Shown here: positions 46,319-60,300 of the stretch, piece after piece
How positions within the stretch are numbered: position 1 is the stretch's first letter
How the letters are laid out: every line of letters starts with the position of its first letter
DNA from: Cyprinodon diabolis
Lineage: Eukaryota; Chordata; Actinopteri; Cyprinodontiformes; Cyprinodontidae
Reading direction: 5' to 3'
Assembly: GCA_030533445.1 (NCBI GenBank)
Contig: CM060062.1
Coordinates: 19,981,829-20,045,828, forward strand
DNA length: 64,000 nt
Notes under the pieces: model-generated
Seen by the model: only the letters and a program-made list of their open reading frames with translations
Database searches by the model: none
Told to the model about the DNA's origin: nothing
Position numbers and translations under genes: made by a program

Positions 46319-47561
46319 CAGTGATGGGACTAACGGCGTTGAAAGTAACGGCGTTACTAACGCCGTTACCTTGTTTTAGTAACGAGTAATCTAACTAATT
46401 ACTTTGACTGTAACTATAATGCAGTTACCATTGAAGACACCCCGTTACAGCGCATTACTCAGGTCGCACAATGAACCTTTTTTCATGATAGGACTCGTGC
46501 GCAGCTGCGTGAAGCTGACACCCCACCCACGTCAAAAAACTCTGCAAATAGACTGGTTAGTGCAACGTTAGTGAAGATTTGTGCAGAAAAAATATTGTAT
46601 GTGCTACTTTTGTTTAAGAGATATTAAAGATTATTTTTTTAGGTCATCCAGAGGTGCGCGCCTTGTCATGAGAGAGGGGAGGATGAGAATGGCTGATGAA
46701 TAGTGAGATTCCATCTGTCAGTTGGGTAGGTGGGTGTTTCCGCTGGCGGGTGTTAACGTACAGCACACACAGAGAGATGGAGAGTGAGGAGGACTCCAGC
46801 AGCAAAACAGCGTTTTCCTGGTGGAAATACCGGTGTTACGTCGAGCTGCGTTTCCCCATCAGATACGGTTTCCTCTGCATCTCCGCACAGCGCAGGCGGC
46901 AAGAGTCCCCGCGCAAGCGACAGGAAACGCGCATGCTCTCTAAAGGCGCGCAACAGTCGCCCTGTGCTCGCGCCACAGGGGAACTGTTGAGAGCGTGAAC
47001 GATCAAATGAAAGGGAGAAATCTGGATGGATGGATGGATGCTCTGACTTTTCAACCTACTGTATTTTTTATTTTAAACATTATTTGATGGCCTTTGTGAC
47101 AGGGATGGAGGTCCATATTTTATGTCACACACAGAGTATACATCTAGATAGATGTATAGATAGATGTTACAGTATCTATAACAACAGGATTTCAGAATTA
47201 GACATCCCCAGTTATTAATTTCATATACTCACCAGATCTGAATGCCCTGTTAAAAAACTTCACATGGCGTTCCCCCCTGATGTCATTTACGTTGAGTTAG
47301 AAGAAATGCAAAACTCTCTGCAGGTTCTTGTCTTTGTCGTCCTCTCTATTCAGCTGGCTTTGGAAACCCACGGCGAGAAGGTGGGGGCTGGGTGGTGAGG
47401 GTTACGGGGGCGAGAAACGCAAAAGTAACGCAATAGTTACTTTTACTAGTAACTAGTTACTTTTATTGTGGAGTAACTCAGTTAGTAACTCAGTTACTTT
47501 TTGGGAGAAGTAACTAGTAACTATAACTAATTACTTTTTCAAAGTAACGTGCCCAACACTG
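46319..47561. mobile_element. hAT-family element copy C (1243 bp)
   Basis: Same termini as copies A and B, with an exact 8-bp duplication CATACAGG at 46311-46318 and 47562-47569. It preserves the Tc1 empty site (GAGTATACATCTAGATAG near 47135-47152) and the MESEEDSSSKTAFSWWKY ORF start. It lies between the two host genes. Confidence 0.94.
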
Positions 47562-47639
47562 CATACAGGTAAGACCTTTCCCATGAAGATCGGAGACAAA
47601 GTGAGTTTCTCTAGTTGTCTGTAACAATAACAGAGTCCA

Positions 47640-48714
47640 TATTGCTGGTGAAGGTTCTCTGTCATCCTGGTCATAGTCATTGCAAAAAAGTAAAAAAAAA
47701 AAAAATAACAAAGTCCAGTGGGTGTTTAAACTTTTTTGGAGTCCACATTAAAAGAGATTCACAAGCAGACTGCTTGTTCTGTTCAAATGGGCTTGCAAAT
47801 GTTCTCAGGTTTGCAGCAACGTGGGTCGGCGCAGCCACCAGCAAACATCCTCTCTGTGACAGGAAGCTCACTCACACCAAAAAAAAAAGCAAAAACCCCA
47901 GAGACCTTAGCAGTCTGGGACATATGATTGTATGACAAGAAGAAAAGCACCATTGATTGAACAGTGAAATTTCTGTCTAAGGTGCACTACTGTAGAAGCC
48001 ATGTAGGAGGAAACAGCAGACAGATGGAAGAAGATGCTCTGGCAAAATGTGTGTTGGTCCGTTACATAGAATCCCAATGATATATACTAAAGCTTTTAGT
48101 TGTAAACTCCAATTTGCTCAAAGGCCTACAGATATTTCTGATAGGTGCTATATGACTTGGTAAAAAATGTCTGCATCATGTTAAGTTTTTTTTTAAATTA
48201 ATGTATTTCATTTGCTCTGAAAAAAAATGAAAAACTTGTAAATTTAAAATGTGTTTAGTATTAATTTATTAGTAATTCTCCTTCAGGTTTATCAGTGTAT
48301 TTAAAAAAAAAAAAAGGATCCACATGTATGTCAGGTCTGGACGAGATGACCTTTATTTGCTGTGGCTGCGAGTCTAAGGAGGAAGTCTGTCTTTTCAATG
48401 TGCTCACGTTACTCCCTTATATTGTCATCTTTCTAATTAAAAATCAACATCCTGTAAATTTTTACTGCTGGTTTGAATTTACACTTTATCTGCTTTGTGC
48501 CTTTTTTAATCTACCTTATCAGTGAATTATTTACTTCTTACCTCTGGTTTATCAGCATGTTAAAACTAAAGTTAAGAAAAACCAATGACCTACTTGGTTA
48601 TCTATACCTGAAAATGACAAGCCAATTGCTTTATTAAGAATTTCATATAAAAATGTAATTTTCTGTATTGTCATCAGAACTAATTTCCAAAGAAAAATGT
48701 TTTGACAAACAAGT
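47640..48714. other. Intergenic sequence between convergent genes
   Basis: Holds a partial copy of the dispersed GGTTCTCTGTCATCC repeat at 47640-47690. Otherwise no feature is recognised. Confidence 0.5.
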
Positions 48715-51139
48715 GACACATCTTCAGCCTTCTTTCAGTCTTTATTTTTTTGGGATGAAGCACAATGTACAGCAAAGACACACCACCAAGCAATGCAAAG
48801 CAGCAGAGAAGAGAAGATGGAGGGGAGACAGAGAGGACTCTGGATCAACCAGAGGGCATCAGACACAGCTATCCCAAGGCGTTTTAGCAAATTTGCCTTT
48901 TTTTGAGACATCCTCTGCTAAGTCTGTCCCAACAGGATTTGCATTAGTTTGAACATTGATAGAGGATGGTGAGGAGTTCAGGTGGGTTTGTTTGCAGTTG
49001 ATACAGAGCTCACTTGTTTAACGTAACGTTCCTCCTAGTGCACATCCTACCCATGACCATTAACTACTGTACTTCACATCTTTACAATCCACCAAACAGG
49101 ACCAAAAGAGCAGCATGAGAAATGAAAGGCTGCATTTTTTTTCCTTAAACCCTCCAGCTAAACACTGCTATATCCATTTTCTTTTCACCATAACTTAAAA
49201 AAATTATGCATTAAAATCAGAAAAACAGAAGTTACACCATATGTGAAAAATGTAATGTTTTTGTGTTTAAAAGTAAAATATATTCAGTGGTGCCCTCATA
49301 AACCTGACATGACAATGTGTTGCTTTGCCTTATTTTTAATCTACTGACAATATTTTTGTGTGATGCATTTATTTGATTAATATATAACATTTGACTTTGG
49401 CAAACTGGCAGAAAATGTATTTACCGTATCAATTATTGCCCACATTAAAGGGAAACCTTGTCGTGTCACGTTTATGTATTTGACTGGCACTCCTGGAATT
49501 AAAAGGAGCTTTTTTTTTATAAAAAGTTTTTGTTTTCATTACAAAACCAGCATTTGTACAATATCACTGCTATCTGAGTTGGCACGTTACATCTGCGGCA
49601 TTCATCTAACATTCACATACTAAGTCTCACATAGCTAAAAGTTCAGATGATTCTCCTACAGTATATTTTATTTAGGATGTTCTCGACATGACATGTCAGA
49701 AAAGCTAAAGTTTTGATACAACATGTAAACAAAATAGTTTGGAAGAAGATTGAAGTTGTTGCAAATCAATATGAAAAAAATAAAGATTATTCAGTGCAAC
49801 AAAATGAGAGCCAGCCAAAGCTCTTTAACTTAAGATTAGAATAAAAAGTGAACTGATATGTTCAGATAGTATGTACACCACCATCAAAATAAGATGAAAG
49901 TGGGTTAAAAATTAAAATATTCAACCACATCAATGCACTTTTGTCGAATTTTCCAGTACAGGATGGAGCCAATGTTTAGTTCCTGCTCAAGAAATTTTTC
50001 CTTGTTTAAACAGCAAAATTATGAAGATTCTAGGCTTGATTTGTTATTATCAGTCAGTTTTCTTTCATTATAATCCTCTTTCTTACAATGCAGTAATGCA
50101 AGAAATTATATCATGCAGACATTTTCTCAAGTACTACTTTTACCGATGCAGCTGGGTTGTGAGTCTACTCTATGCGTTTACCACATAAAACAGCCAATGT
50201 GGTGTTACATCCAGCTAGACTGTGAAAGCTTATCTAAAGGCAGAGGGGGGAGAGACACTTGGGCTCATTCTAAAGTTTCAATACTTCACATGGCTCTGAA
50301 TGAATCCAACAGGTTCAATAACAGATCCTACAGCAAGCGTGCATCCTTGCATATTTTCCACCCACACATCCAGTAAAAAAAAAAGCACTTAGAAAATAAC
50401 TTACTGACTTAAAATGATCAGACAGAGATGACAGCAAACTTCTCCAATCAGAGCATTATTTTCCTCCATCGTCCAGTGATGTTCAACCAATGATGCAGAA
50501 ATTATGGTTTCATACGATATCTTGCTTCATCTAAAACCTTTTTTGAAATCTTCATTGTTGGTTAGTTAATTCTCTATTGTCCCAATCAACAAATCGTGAA
50601 CAACATTTCCAGCTTTTGCTTTTCATGTTTTCAGACACATTTATATTCCTAGATAAACTCTTTATAATATATTTCAAATAATATTTCCCTATTGATATTT
50701 ATGATTGTTGCCATCACACAATGTATTGTGACATCAATCTGTAGTGATTCATGGAACAGGAACCCTTTCTCAGTATTTTCCTTTAAGGAATACTCCAACA
50801 CGTGTTAAAAGTTAAGGCCCTAAGAAATTTTAAAGGAAATTTGGTTGGGATATTAATTTGTTTATCATCTTTTGGAATCTTTTTGTGTATTTTTCACCTG
50901 AAGAGCATGGATTATACTATCACAACTTGATTGTGAGTGACTCCCTTTATCATTTTCGATCAATATGAGGAAAATTATGGAAATCTAAACTTTAAAGGTC
51001 CATTTCGCCATTGTACCAGCAGGTTTGTCTGAGTCCTGCTGACAGTCAGCTTTTTAGTAGGGATGGTGGGTGGTGGCTTCTTGTCAGGTACTGACATGTC
51101 TTGTCCACATGGGGGCACTCTTGCTTCAGTAAAATGAGA
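48715..51139 (-). other. epb41l1: epb41l1 3' UTR exon (inferred)
   Basis: On the - strand an acceptor CCTCCCTAG ends at 51140, directly downstream of the exon that ends with the stop codon, so this exon would be wholly non-coding. A strong polyadenylation signal AATAAA is at 48746-48741 (- strand), followed by a GT-rich stretch. The ~2.4-kb length is plausible for a 4.1 family gene. Other shorter ends cannot be excluded. Confidence 0.55.
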
Positions 51140-51217
51140 CTAGGGAGGAAAAGAAACACAATCACTTAACCTTACAAGACAAAGAGATATTACCCAAAGA
51201 AAAGACAGCAGCTGTAC

Positions 51218-51334
51218 CTATGATGCGCCATGTTGATCCTCACTGGATGGTTCTATTTCCCTAATGACAACTGCCTTGGTCACCTGCATGTCTGGGTGCT
51301 GCTGTTTGGCTTCCTGTATTGCAATAGCCAGAGC
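51218..51334 (-). CDS. epb41l1: epb41l1 last coding exon: end of the 4.1 C-terminal domain
   Basis: Acceptor TTTTAG after an A-run on the + strand. It encodes [20 protein letters not shown] followed by [18 protein letters not shown] and TAG at 51220-51218. GTACAG follows the stop immediately, so the splice donor abuts the stop codon. Conserved with the C-terminus of human 4.1N up to the variable last residues. Confidence 0.95.
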   Translation of the reverse strand, partial: ALAIAIQEAKQQHPDMQVTKAVVIREIEPSSEDQHGAS

Positions 51335-54300
51335 CTAAAAAAACAGAGTGAGTCTTGTGCTTTATGTAATAAATCTTAAGAGAAAATGTTTGACACTTCA
51401 GTAGATAAAAAAGATTTTCAGTTTTTAATTACTTTAGAGTAAATAAGAAACAAAGTAACAATTTCGTAGTCATCTATTTCTATGTTTAACAAAGGCATAT
51501 TAACTCTTAATTAGTCAGTAATAAGTATGTATCACTCATAGCTACTTTTTAAGCAAAGCAAAACCAACCTATGTACTTACAGCAAGACCATCGTTAACTG
51601 ACTAAATCATAATAAATCATAATACCCAGTTACTTCTCGAATTGGGTCAGTTTAATTGGAAATTAATATGGGTTTCATAAAAGGCATAAAACATATATGC
51701 ACATTAATCATTCCCCACAATAAAGTGTTGCAATAATTTCCATTTAACATTTCATTTGACTTCAAAAACAAAAGAAAGCTAAATGATAAATAACTAATGC
51801 TTTTAGGCTGTCTAACCTGCTCTTGGTCTACGTCATCATCCCCGGTGATAATAATCCTCTTCTCAATCCTCGTCTCAGAGTATCCACCTTTCACCGTCTG
51901 CAACACAGTGAGGGAGCTCAGTAGATCTCACATTTGAGAGATGAGCAGCTGATAAGACAGTTACAGCAACTGCAAGATGATTGCATGTGCTTTGATAGTC
52001 TTTTTTTCTACCTTTGAGACATGAGTGGTGGCTGAGGTAACATTTTCAGCAACAAGGATAGGCGAGCCAGACGACTCTCTTGCAAAACCACCTCTGTGCA
52101 CCTGATAAAAGAGAAGAGTTATTGATATTAGAAAAATATAGCCACGCGTAAATTACTACAGCCTGAGCACAAAACTATTATGCCTATTCTTATTATTCAT
52201 GTATGTGCTTGTTAAACCCTAATAATACCTGCCTGTTACTTTTTAAGACTGTTTCCCAAGCAGTTTATGTAATTAGGACAGTTCTTCGGTTAGAATAAAA
52301 AGTAATCATCTTCATTAGGTACATAACAGCGATTTAGGGAATGAACTGGTTGCATTGTCGTTGATCTAAGAACACTGAGTATTATCTTGCCATGGCTAGA
52401 GCCACTGATGTCTCCTCATGTACAAACAGTACATTTAATAATCTGAGATGTGGCAGGATTTGATAAAACGCTTCTTTAACTGTTATACTTGGGTGACTTT
52501 CTGAAGAAACAAGCCTGATGGTAAGCGCTGACATTTGTAACCAGAGACAATTTTCTAGTCTGAGAAAGATAACAATTTCTGCCAAAATCTGTTGTCATGT
52601 CTCATAGTCATTTATAAAATGTTATTTAAAGGGTTTAATCTGAGTGATTTCTTTTTAGTAAAGAATCAGGGAGAGAAAGCTTAAAGATGTGAAAACAGAG
52701 CTTTCCTTTTACAAAATGGTGGGTCCACCCTGATCTGAAAGAGGTATCACTCATAAGGAGCCACTGCAGGACCAACCCCACAGCTTTTTAACAAATTTCT
52801 CCAGTGCTTTTAGAGGGGCAGTTCTCTGGATTTGGTGCACTTTGGGTTCTCAGGTTGCAAAAAAGTGCCACAAAAAGTGTGTTTCTCAGCGTGGCATCTA
52901 CTGTACTGAGGGACAATTTGAACTTCTAAGAAAATACATAATCCAAGCTTAAGCATGAAAACCAAAACATTAGCTTCTTTGTTGCATAGATTGTATCTTC
53001 TGTCTCTCTTTCAAACTCTTCCTTATCTTTTCTCTCTCTGTTTTGTTCTTTAATCTTTCTAAATTGCTGCTCCACTAGAGAGAATGGATCTGCCTGGTAT
53101 GAAAAACACAGTAAGAACTGACAGGAGTAATTAAGGTATTAAATAGTTCCCAAAAACCAAGTGACAAAATGATACTTAATAACATAAAGGTCAAATTAGT
53201 ATTTTGTAAGAACAAAAATATCCCAGATGAATGAGATAATGTATAAAGTGTGTTTATACTGTTTCCATACTACTTCTATGTCATACCTATAGGCTGATAA
53301 ATTACCAAAGGGCCTTCAAAGCATTTAACTAAAAAGTATTTTAAACTGAATGGTAGCATCTTCATTTTAAAAATGGTAATTGATCAAAATCCTTTACAGG
53401 TTTGAATATAACTGAGAGATGTGATTAAAGAAGTTCTATTTTATTAATAATTCATGTATTTTAACCAAATCAAAAATATTTATTTTTTTGGTTAATTTTT
53501 TAGATTAGCAGAAGTAACTTGAGAGAGCTTCCTGGAGAGGTGGCGAAACGTCTTAAAATCTCGAAAACCAAGTCCAGTGGATATTTTTTGAATTTTTACG
53601 GAATGACTATGACCTGGATGACTGAGAACCTTCATCAGCAAGTAACTTGAGGTTAGTGGGTTTTATTATTATTCACAATTTTTATTTTAAGAAACGAAAT
53701 AAACATTTTTCAGTGTAGTCATGTTTATTTTGCAAACCTCAATGCATAAGTAACTCATAAAAATAAAAAAAATATTTTTAAAAATTCAAATATACTTTTG
53801 TTTTATTAAAATATGGATATTTTCATTTCTCGTCATCAAATACTTTTTGGGGTTTACTTTAAGGCCATATCTTTGAGATGAGACCATTGGGCACAGGGTG
53901 CGCTGGATTCAGGGTGTGACCCTAAAGCACTTTGGTTGATTCTGAAATGAGCTGAGAGTTTGTACCCTTAAAACACAGAGAAATTGCTCAGAGAGTAATT
54001 ATGGATACGTGTAGATTAATAAAAAAGGGAGATGAGTGCAGTCATTGTACGCAGTGGCTTTGAGTCCGGGTTGCAGGCCTGATCAAACCTCTAGATGCAG
54101 AACTGCGTATTATGGAGAGAAGTTGGCTTCAAGCCCAACAGGTTCAGCAGGCAGAAAGGGAAGTTGTTTTTATTCCCTTTATCCCTGCAGAAACAAAAGA
54201 TGCCTTCCTGAAAAAGAGAGACGTACAATATGGCTAATATTTTGGCTTGTGCTTGTGTTTTTTGCCTTAAGGAAAAACAAAAAAAGGGAAATATGGAGTT

Positions 54301-57300
54301 ATAAGGGACTCCAGGGAATGCTTAAAAATCCTTGAAAAATACACCTATTTCCAGGTTGATTCTGGTAAATTGTTGGCTTGTGTTGCGAAAAGGTGAGCCG
54401 TAGGGGAGTATCGAGTCCAAGGGACTCTGAGGATTTTGTAAAAAAACCCTGAAAAAAAAAAGTTGCACAATGTTGGTGAATCTTCACCCAACATTGAAAA
54501 CAGTCTAAATGTTTTCCTTGACGACACTATATTTCAAATCATATATTACCATCAATACCAGCCTATTCCCACTTATGAAATATCAGTCACCTCCAACCCT
54601 CCCTCACCCCCCACACTGCTGCCACCCTTGTCCACAGTCTTACTTCCTGTCTGGATTATCATACACTTTCTCCTTTCTGGTCTCCTCATAAATGTCTCCA
54701 TGATCTTCAACTGATCAAGAACTCGGCCTGCATCATAACTTTCACCACTCCTGTCCTTCAACAGCTTCACTAATACCTGGGGCTGTCTCATATCCAGTGT
54801 GAATCCTGCTGTTAAAATTTAAGAAAATTTATATAATTGATGCATTGATCCTCCATATCCATCAGACCTCCTTCATGTTCCCACTCCATCCTGGCCCCTA
54901 GATTGCTTTCCTCTATACACCTGCATTGTTTTTTGTTGGCCATGATTATTTGTAATTGTACAGTGTCCTTAAGTACCTGGAAATACTCTAGATCTTTTGC
55001 TGTTGTTATTCAAATTAGTAACAAAGAAAGTAATATAAATGCTGTAAATTGTTAACTAACCTAACCCTGCTTTAAACTTTCTTTCTGAACTGTTTACTGT
55101 CTCTCTTGGTCGAATATTTCTTAACTGAGCTAAGGTATTTCCACTGAGATCAATTTACAGTACACACAGAGTAATTGGATTTACTTATGCTCAGAGGCAT
55201 TAAGGAACAAGGGCAGAATAATAATTACTTAAGAAAAAACTATTGGACACATATCAAAATTGTACATAAATATGTGTGTTAGTCTATCCCATAATTTACC
55301 ATAATGCACAAATGCATGCACAGATTATTTTAACATGCCAAATTGAGACAAAGTCTGAAGGGTCAGAATACTTTTGGAAAGTTTATTATTTCTCTTTATT
55401 TTAGCAAATTCTACCAAAAACTCAGAAGATACCTTTGACTATTAGGCTGTTTCCAGTATGGGCAGCTATGTCTGATAATCATATCCCTATGGACACAAGT
55501 GTGAGTCCTGTCTGTTTTGACTAGTGGCTCCACAATGATGGATCAAGCTGCAAAATGGTTTCAGGGTATTTTCTGTCCTACTTTCTCCTCTATAGAAACT
55601 ATAACGTACACATCTTTTATCTGGGCTTCTTGTTTGTCTAATTTTTTAAGAAAAAGGGAAAATCCTCTATATGTTGATGATTTCAGGTTAAGTTAAAATA
55701 GGTGAGGTTCTTTGATTATACTCACTGGAGATACACTTTGTCTCGTAGAATAAGAAACCTCACTTAGCCCTGTGATACCATGATCCTGAAACAGAGATCA
55801 AATCCATATCACTTGTTTTACTTTGAGTGAAATAAAGATATATCCAGCCTTTCATTGTGTAAAACTGAACACCCACCTGATCTGTGAACTCCACAATGGT
55901 GGTGGTGAGCTCTGATCCGTTAGGCTGTGTCTCTGTCCTAGTGTCTGTTTTCTTCACTGATGGAGCGGCCATGATGTCACTTGCATCTCTGCTGAGAGGA
56001 GTTACTGTAGAGACTCGACTGGCTTCTTTGTGGGACTGATCTCTGTCCACTGATGACGACACTGGTACCGACCTCTTTGGTTTTTTAGGAACAACCGGCT
56101 TGCAAAAAATAACAGGTTTGCTTTTAGCATATACTGGAAGCTACAGTGACCATTTTGATACACAATGTAAAATTGTTCAATCTTTAAGGCATATTAGATT
56201 TTCTCTGTTAAATCCAAACATTCAGAAGGATTATTCGGATTATTAAACGTAAAAAACTTCAGTCTACCTGGCCCTCTGGCCTTTTAACATCTGGTCGGCC
56301 CTCGGGTCTGACCTCAGGTCGGAATTCTGGTCGGACTTCTGGTCGAACTTCTTCAGGTTGAATAAGTTTGGCCGGGGGGCTGCCACTGGCCCCTCTGGTG
56401 AGAGGAGCAGGTAGTAATGGAGGGGGTGGTTCAGGGGGGGCTTGTTGCTGAAGCATATCGATCCCAAAGCGCAGCCCCCCATCAGGTGAGAAATCTCTCT
56501 CTCCTAACTCAGACATACCCCTGGAGAACTCTTCCATTCCAGTTTGAAGGTCTGTAAGAACTGTGAAATCTACCTCAGCTTCAAGGCTGGATGTAGAGCT
56601 AACAGTGATGCTGGAACACTTGCGCTCAATGCCCAGGTGGGTTTCCTTCAGGTAGAGGATCTCATGGTCCTGGTCGTCTTCAGATACAGAGCCCAGACGC
56701 CTCTCACATGGTTCCTTCTACAGAGATAAAACTGTACATTATCTTTAAGTATGAATAAATATATTCTTTGTCTATCAACAGCAAACATATTTTTCTAAAT
56801 CCTAGCTCTCCGATTTCAGCAAATAAATTTTGTATTTCATAAACTGCCCTGCTGTTTATATTATTTACAGTGATGATTATTGTGTTGGAAAGACTCCCTT
56901 TTGTTGGTGTAGCTTTTAGTCGGTCTAGATCCCATGACCTACTCTATGCTGAAGGAAAATAACAAAGCCCAGCTGTGCAGAGGGAATAATTACTCTAGAC
57001 AACACAATTTTGAGTGAACGAAATGAAAAAAACAAATCTTTGTGTATGATTTATTTGCATATTATCAACTAGGACTGCACTAAAAAAATGTTTAAGAAAA
57101 AATAATTATCACAGGAAAACAAGCTGGCATTTGCCTTTCACTTCAACAAAGTGGATGAAAAAAATTGTCAATTTGAACAAGTTTTTCTAAAGCTTTAGTT
57201 GTCCAGTTAATTGTTTTTAAAGAGATTTAACTATATTAGAGGTTGAATTGTTGAATCATTAACTGCATTTTATTGTACAAAATGTATTAATTGTAACAAG

Positions 57301-60300
57301 GTATGAGACTTTTCTTCATAAAACTCAAGCGTAATCCCAAACTGCTCTTTTAATGCATGAACATTCTCTACAAATGTGCGACCAAATCAATGAAAGAACA
57401 GAACTCACTGAGGTCTCGCTAAAATGCTCCTCATGGATCGCAGGTGTAGGGGGAGTCTCCTGTAGGTGGAAACACAAACAAATGGCAAAAATTAAGATAC
57501 AATTGATAATGGATGAGCAGACCAGAGCGAGAAACTAAAGCAAGGTGGAAGTTGACGCTTCTGTCACTTTCCACCTTATTTCTTATTCATGTTGCAACAT
57601 GTACAATTTCTTTGGGGGGAAAAAAACTGTATTCAGTCCTGTTAAATTTACTTCTATAGCACTGGATGCAGGTTACAGGTGACTTCTTAAACATACATTT
57701 GAGAATTTCCAGAAACTCTACCAGAGTAGAGTTGCTGTCAGAGGCATGCACTTGAAGTATCATTCAGTGTTTTACATCAACAGAAATGATTGCAAGTCCA
57801 GTGGTAATGCCATGCACTGAAAGGTCTGATTTAAATAAAAATCCCTTTCAGAGCAGATGTATTCACATTTAGAAATGCAGCATATGAATACCCCAGCCCT
57901 GAGGAAACTTGGCAGCTCCGCAGCATACGATTACTTCTAATAACCTTTTTTTTCTTGTTGCTACAGAGGTGCCAATGTAGAAGATTTAGTCCCAACGCTT
58001 TTTTTCTTTTTCTTTTTTGCCAAAACAGGGATTTGAAATATGTCAAAAAAGGCTTGGTGGGAAAATGGTGGTAAGGTCTTGCACTCCTTGCAACAACAGC
58101 GTCCTTCACTCTGTGAGGATGTTGGAAGGAGAGACCATGTTAAGGTGATAAAGTTAAGGACACCTGAAGCTTAAGCAATATGAGCTTTGCTTAAAGACCC
58201 ATAGCATTCTCAAAAGGCCAAGCAGTTGTCAAGTTCTGCAGAAGAAATGCTCCCAATCCCATGGACGTGAACTGAGACGGTCAATGGTACAATGCGCAGG
58301 GAAGTGAACATTTGCTTGCTTGTAAGCAGCCACATGACTGTTGAAGGATATGTGTAATGTTATTTGTATTCAGATGATAAAAATAAGATCTGAACCACTC
58401 TGGCTGAAGCTCATGCAATGCTTTACTTTCCGATGATTGATAAACAGGCTGGAAGGTACTGACTGTTTACCGGTTGCTTCCTCTTGGCTGTCTCTTGGCT
58501 GGGGGTCCGGTAGTGGATGTGGATGCTGTCAATATTGTCTGGCTTATCTCGGGACCACTGTGTTTTTAGAGGTAGGGTACAAGGGGGAGCTGTGGGAAAT
58601 TTGGAGCCCAACTCCAAGAGAGAATTGTCTTCCTGCAACAAATTCCCCTTTGTCCACTGGCCTTGTCCTGTTGAATCTGTGCCGTCTTTCAGGTCTTTCT
58701 GTGTATACAACACATTTTTAGTTTGATGGGGAACTTGGGTTTGCCGATACAGCTCTAAGGACTGCAGGACAGTATTGCCATCAAGTCTCCGTCCTAAATC
58801 GCAAGACGGTTTAGTCGCCTGTTGATTCCCAGATGCACTAAGGGTGCTCCTGTCAAACTGGCTTTGAGTTTCAGGGTTTAAAACTTTGTTCTCTTTATTC
58901 AAAGATTTCTTTGATCTCTGTGGCTTGAGCGGAACTATTTTGGTGACTTCAGAATGTGAGTTTAAGGTTTTGTTGCAATCCTTTTCCCCATTGTGTCTCA
59001 GGTCTCTCATTTTCCCAGCATCTGTGTTTGTTGTACCACATTCATATTTAGGTCTGTTACCCTTTGGGAAAAGATCCAAAGTTGCAATAGATTCAAAGTT
59101 CTTTTTTTTCTCTTGATGCTGGTACAGACAAATGTTTACATCTTTGTTCATCTTATTTATAATTTTTTCAGGTGGTGAGTCATATCCATTTTCATTAAAC
59201 ATATTTCTCTCAGATGCAGAGACACAATGTCCATTAGTTGCCTCATCCATCTTGTTAATTTCTCTCCTTCCTGATGCCTCGGTTATAGATGTTCCAAACT
59301 TAGTGGTTAAGTATTCCCTGGACGTTTGGTAATTGTCCATAATTGCTTCAGACCCTAATGAGGTCTTACTCTTTTCTGCATTGATGTGAGAATCCAGTGT
59401 TGTCTCATAACCATCCTGCTTCTCAATCAATTTGGCATCACTGGTTGCCTAAATTGACAAAATAACAGTTTGCATTAGTCTAAAAACAAATCTATTTTTA
59501 ATTTTCTTATCCCCATCTAATTTTTGTAAAATTAATAAGGAAGAGTTTTGAGTTCACAGCAACTTTCAAGTCACCCAAATATGATAAATAAACATTAAAG
59601 AAACGTTTGCTACAAATGTGAAAATTTCATTACATGCTTGTTCTTGGACTTGTATTACTTATGTTATTATAAGAAACAACATTGGCTGATATCATGTCAC
59701 TAGTAAAATGTTACAAAAATCCCCTTTGAAGGATAAAGACATTCTTGCACACCTGTAGGATCTTAACAAATACTCTTCGTACCATTGACTTATGTTGACT
59801 GCAACCTCATATAAATGCCACAGACCCAACACATATGTCAGCTACAAAGTGTATTAAGCAGTGGCCAAACAACATAGGATCTCAATCTGTGAGTACAATA
59901 TGCAAGTGTTCTTTCTAAAGATTTACTCACCTTGGCCCACTAACCCATTAAAGAGCAATTAACCTGCAAATTGACTTTTCTTTTAAATAAACTGTATACA
60001 TGGATGTCTTTTAGTGCTTTCTACATGTACTATTATTTTGACAATCTCCTGCACATTTGATGATAGTATACTTGCAAAGAGAGAACAATTTTTAGGATTG
60101 CTGCAAAATAGATGGTGGATGCAACAGCCTGGAACCAATTGCAATTTCTTAAAATACATGCAGCTCTGGAAGATTATTTCTTAAAACTATAAATGTTTTT
60201 TTTTTATATTGTTATTAATTATATTAACCCAATAAAGGTATAAAGAATTTTTTTCTATAATTCATCAGAGTCAAACATGAAATTATGAGTTTATGGTAGA

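Larger units (their letters stand above)
52102..55725. other. epb41l1 intron with repeats
   Basis: A 3.6-kb intron. It contains a dispersed repeat copy (53523-53640), a possible alternative exon (52926-53093) and a LINE-like scrap (about 54600-54800). No other supported feature. Confidence 0.55.

Noticed and set aside
48668..48952. 94-codon ORF at the epb41l1 3' end
   Set aside because: Lies opposite the inferred 3' UTR and overlaps its polyadenylation signal; no similarity recognised.
54036..54335. 99-codon ORF in an epb41l1 intron
   Set aside because: No recognisable motif, no splice context, wrong strand for epb41l1.
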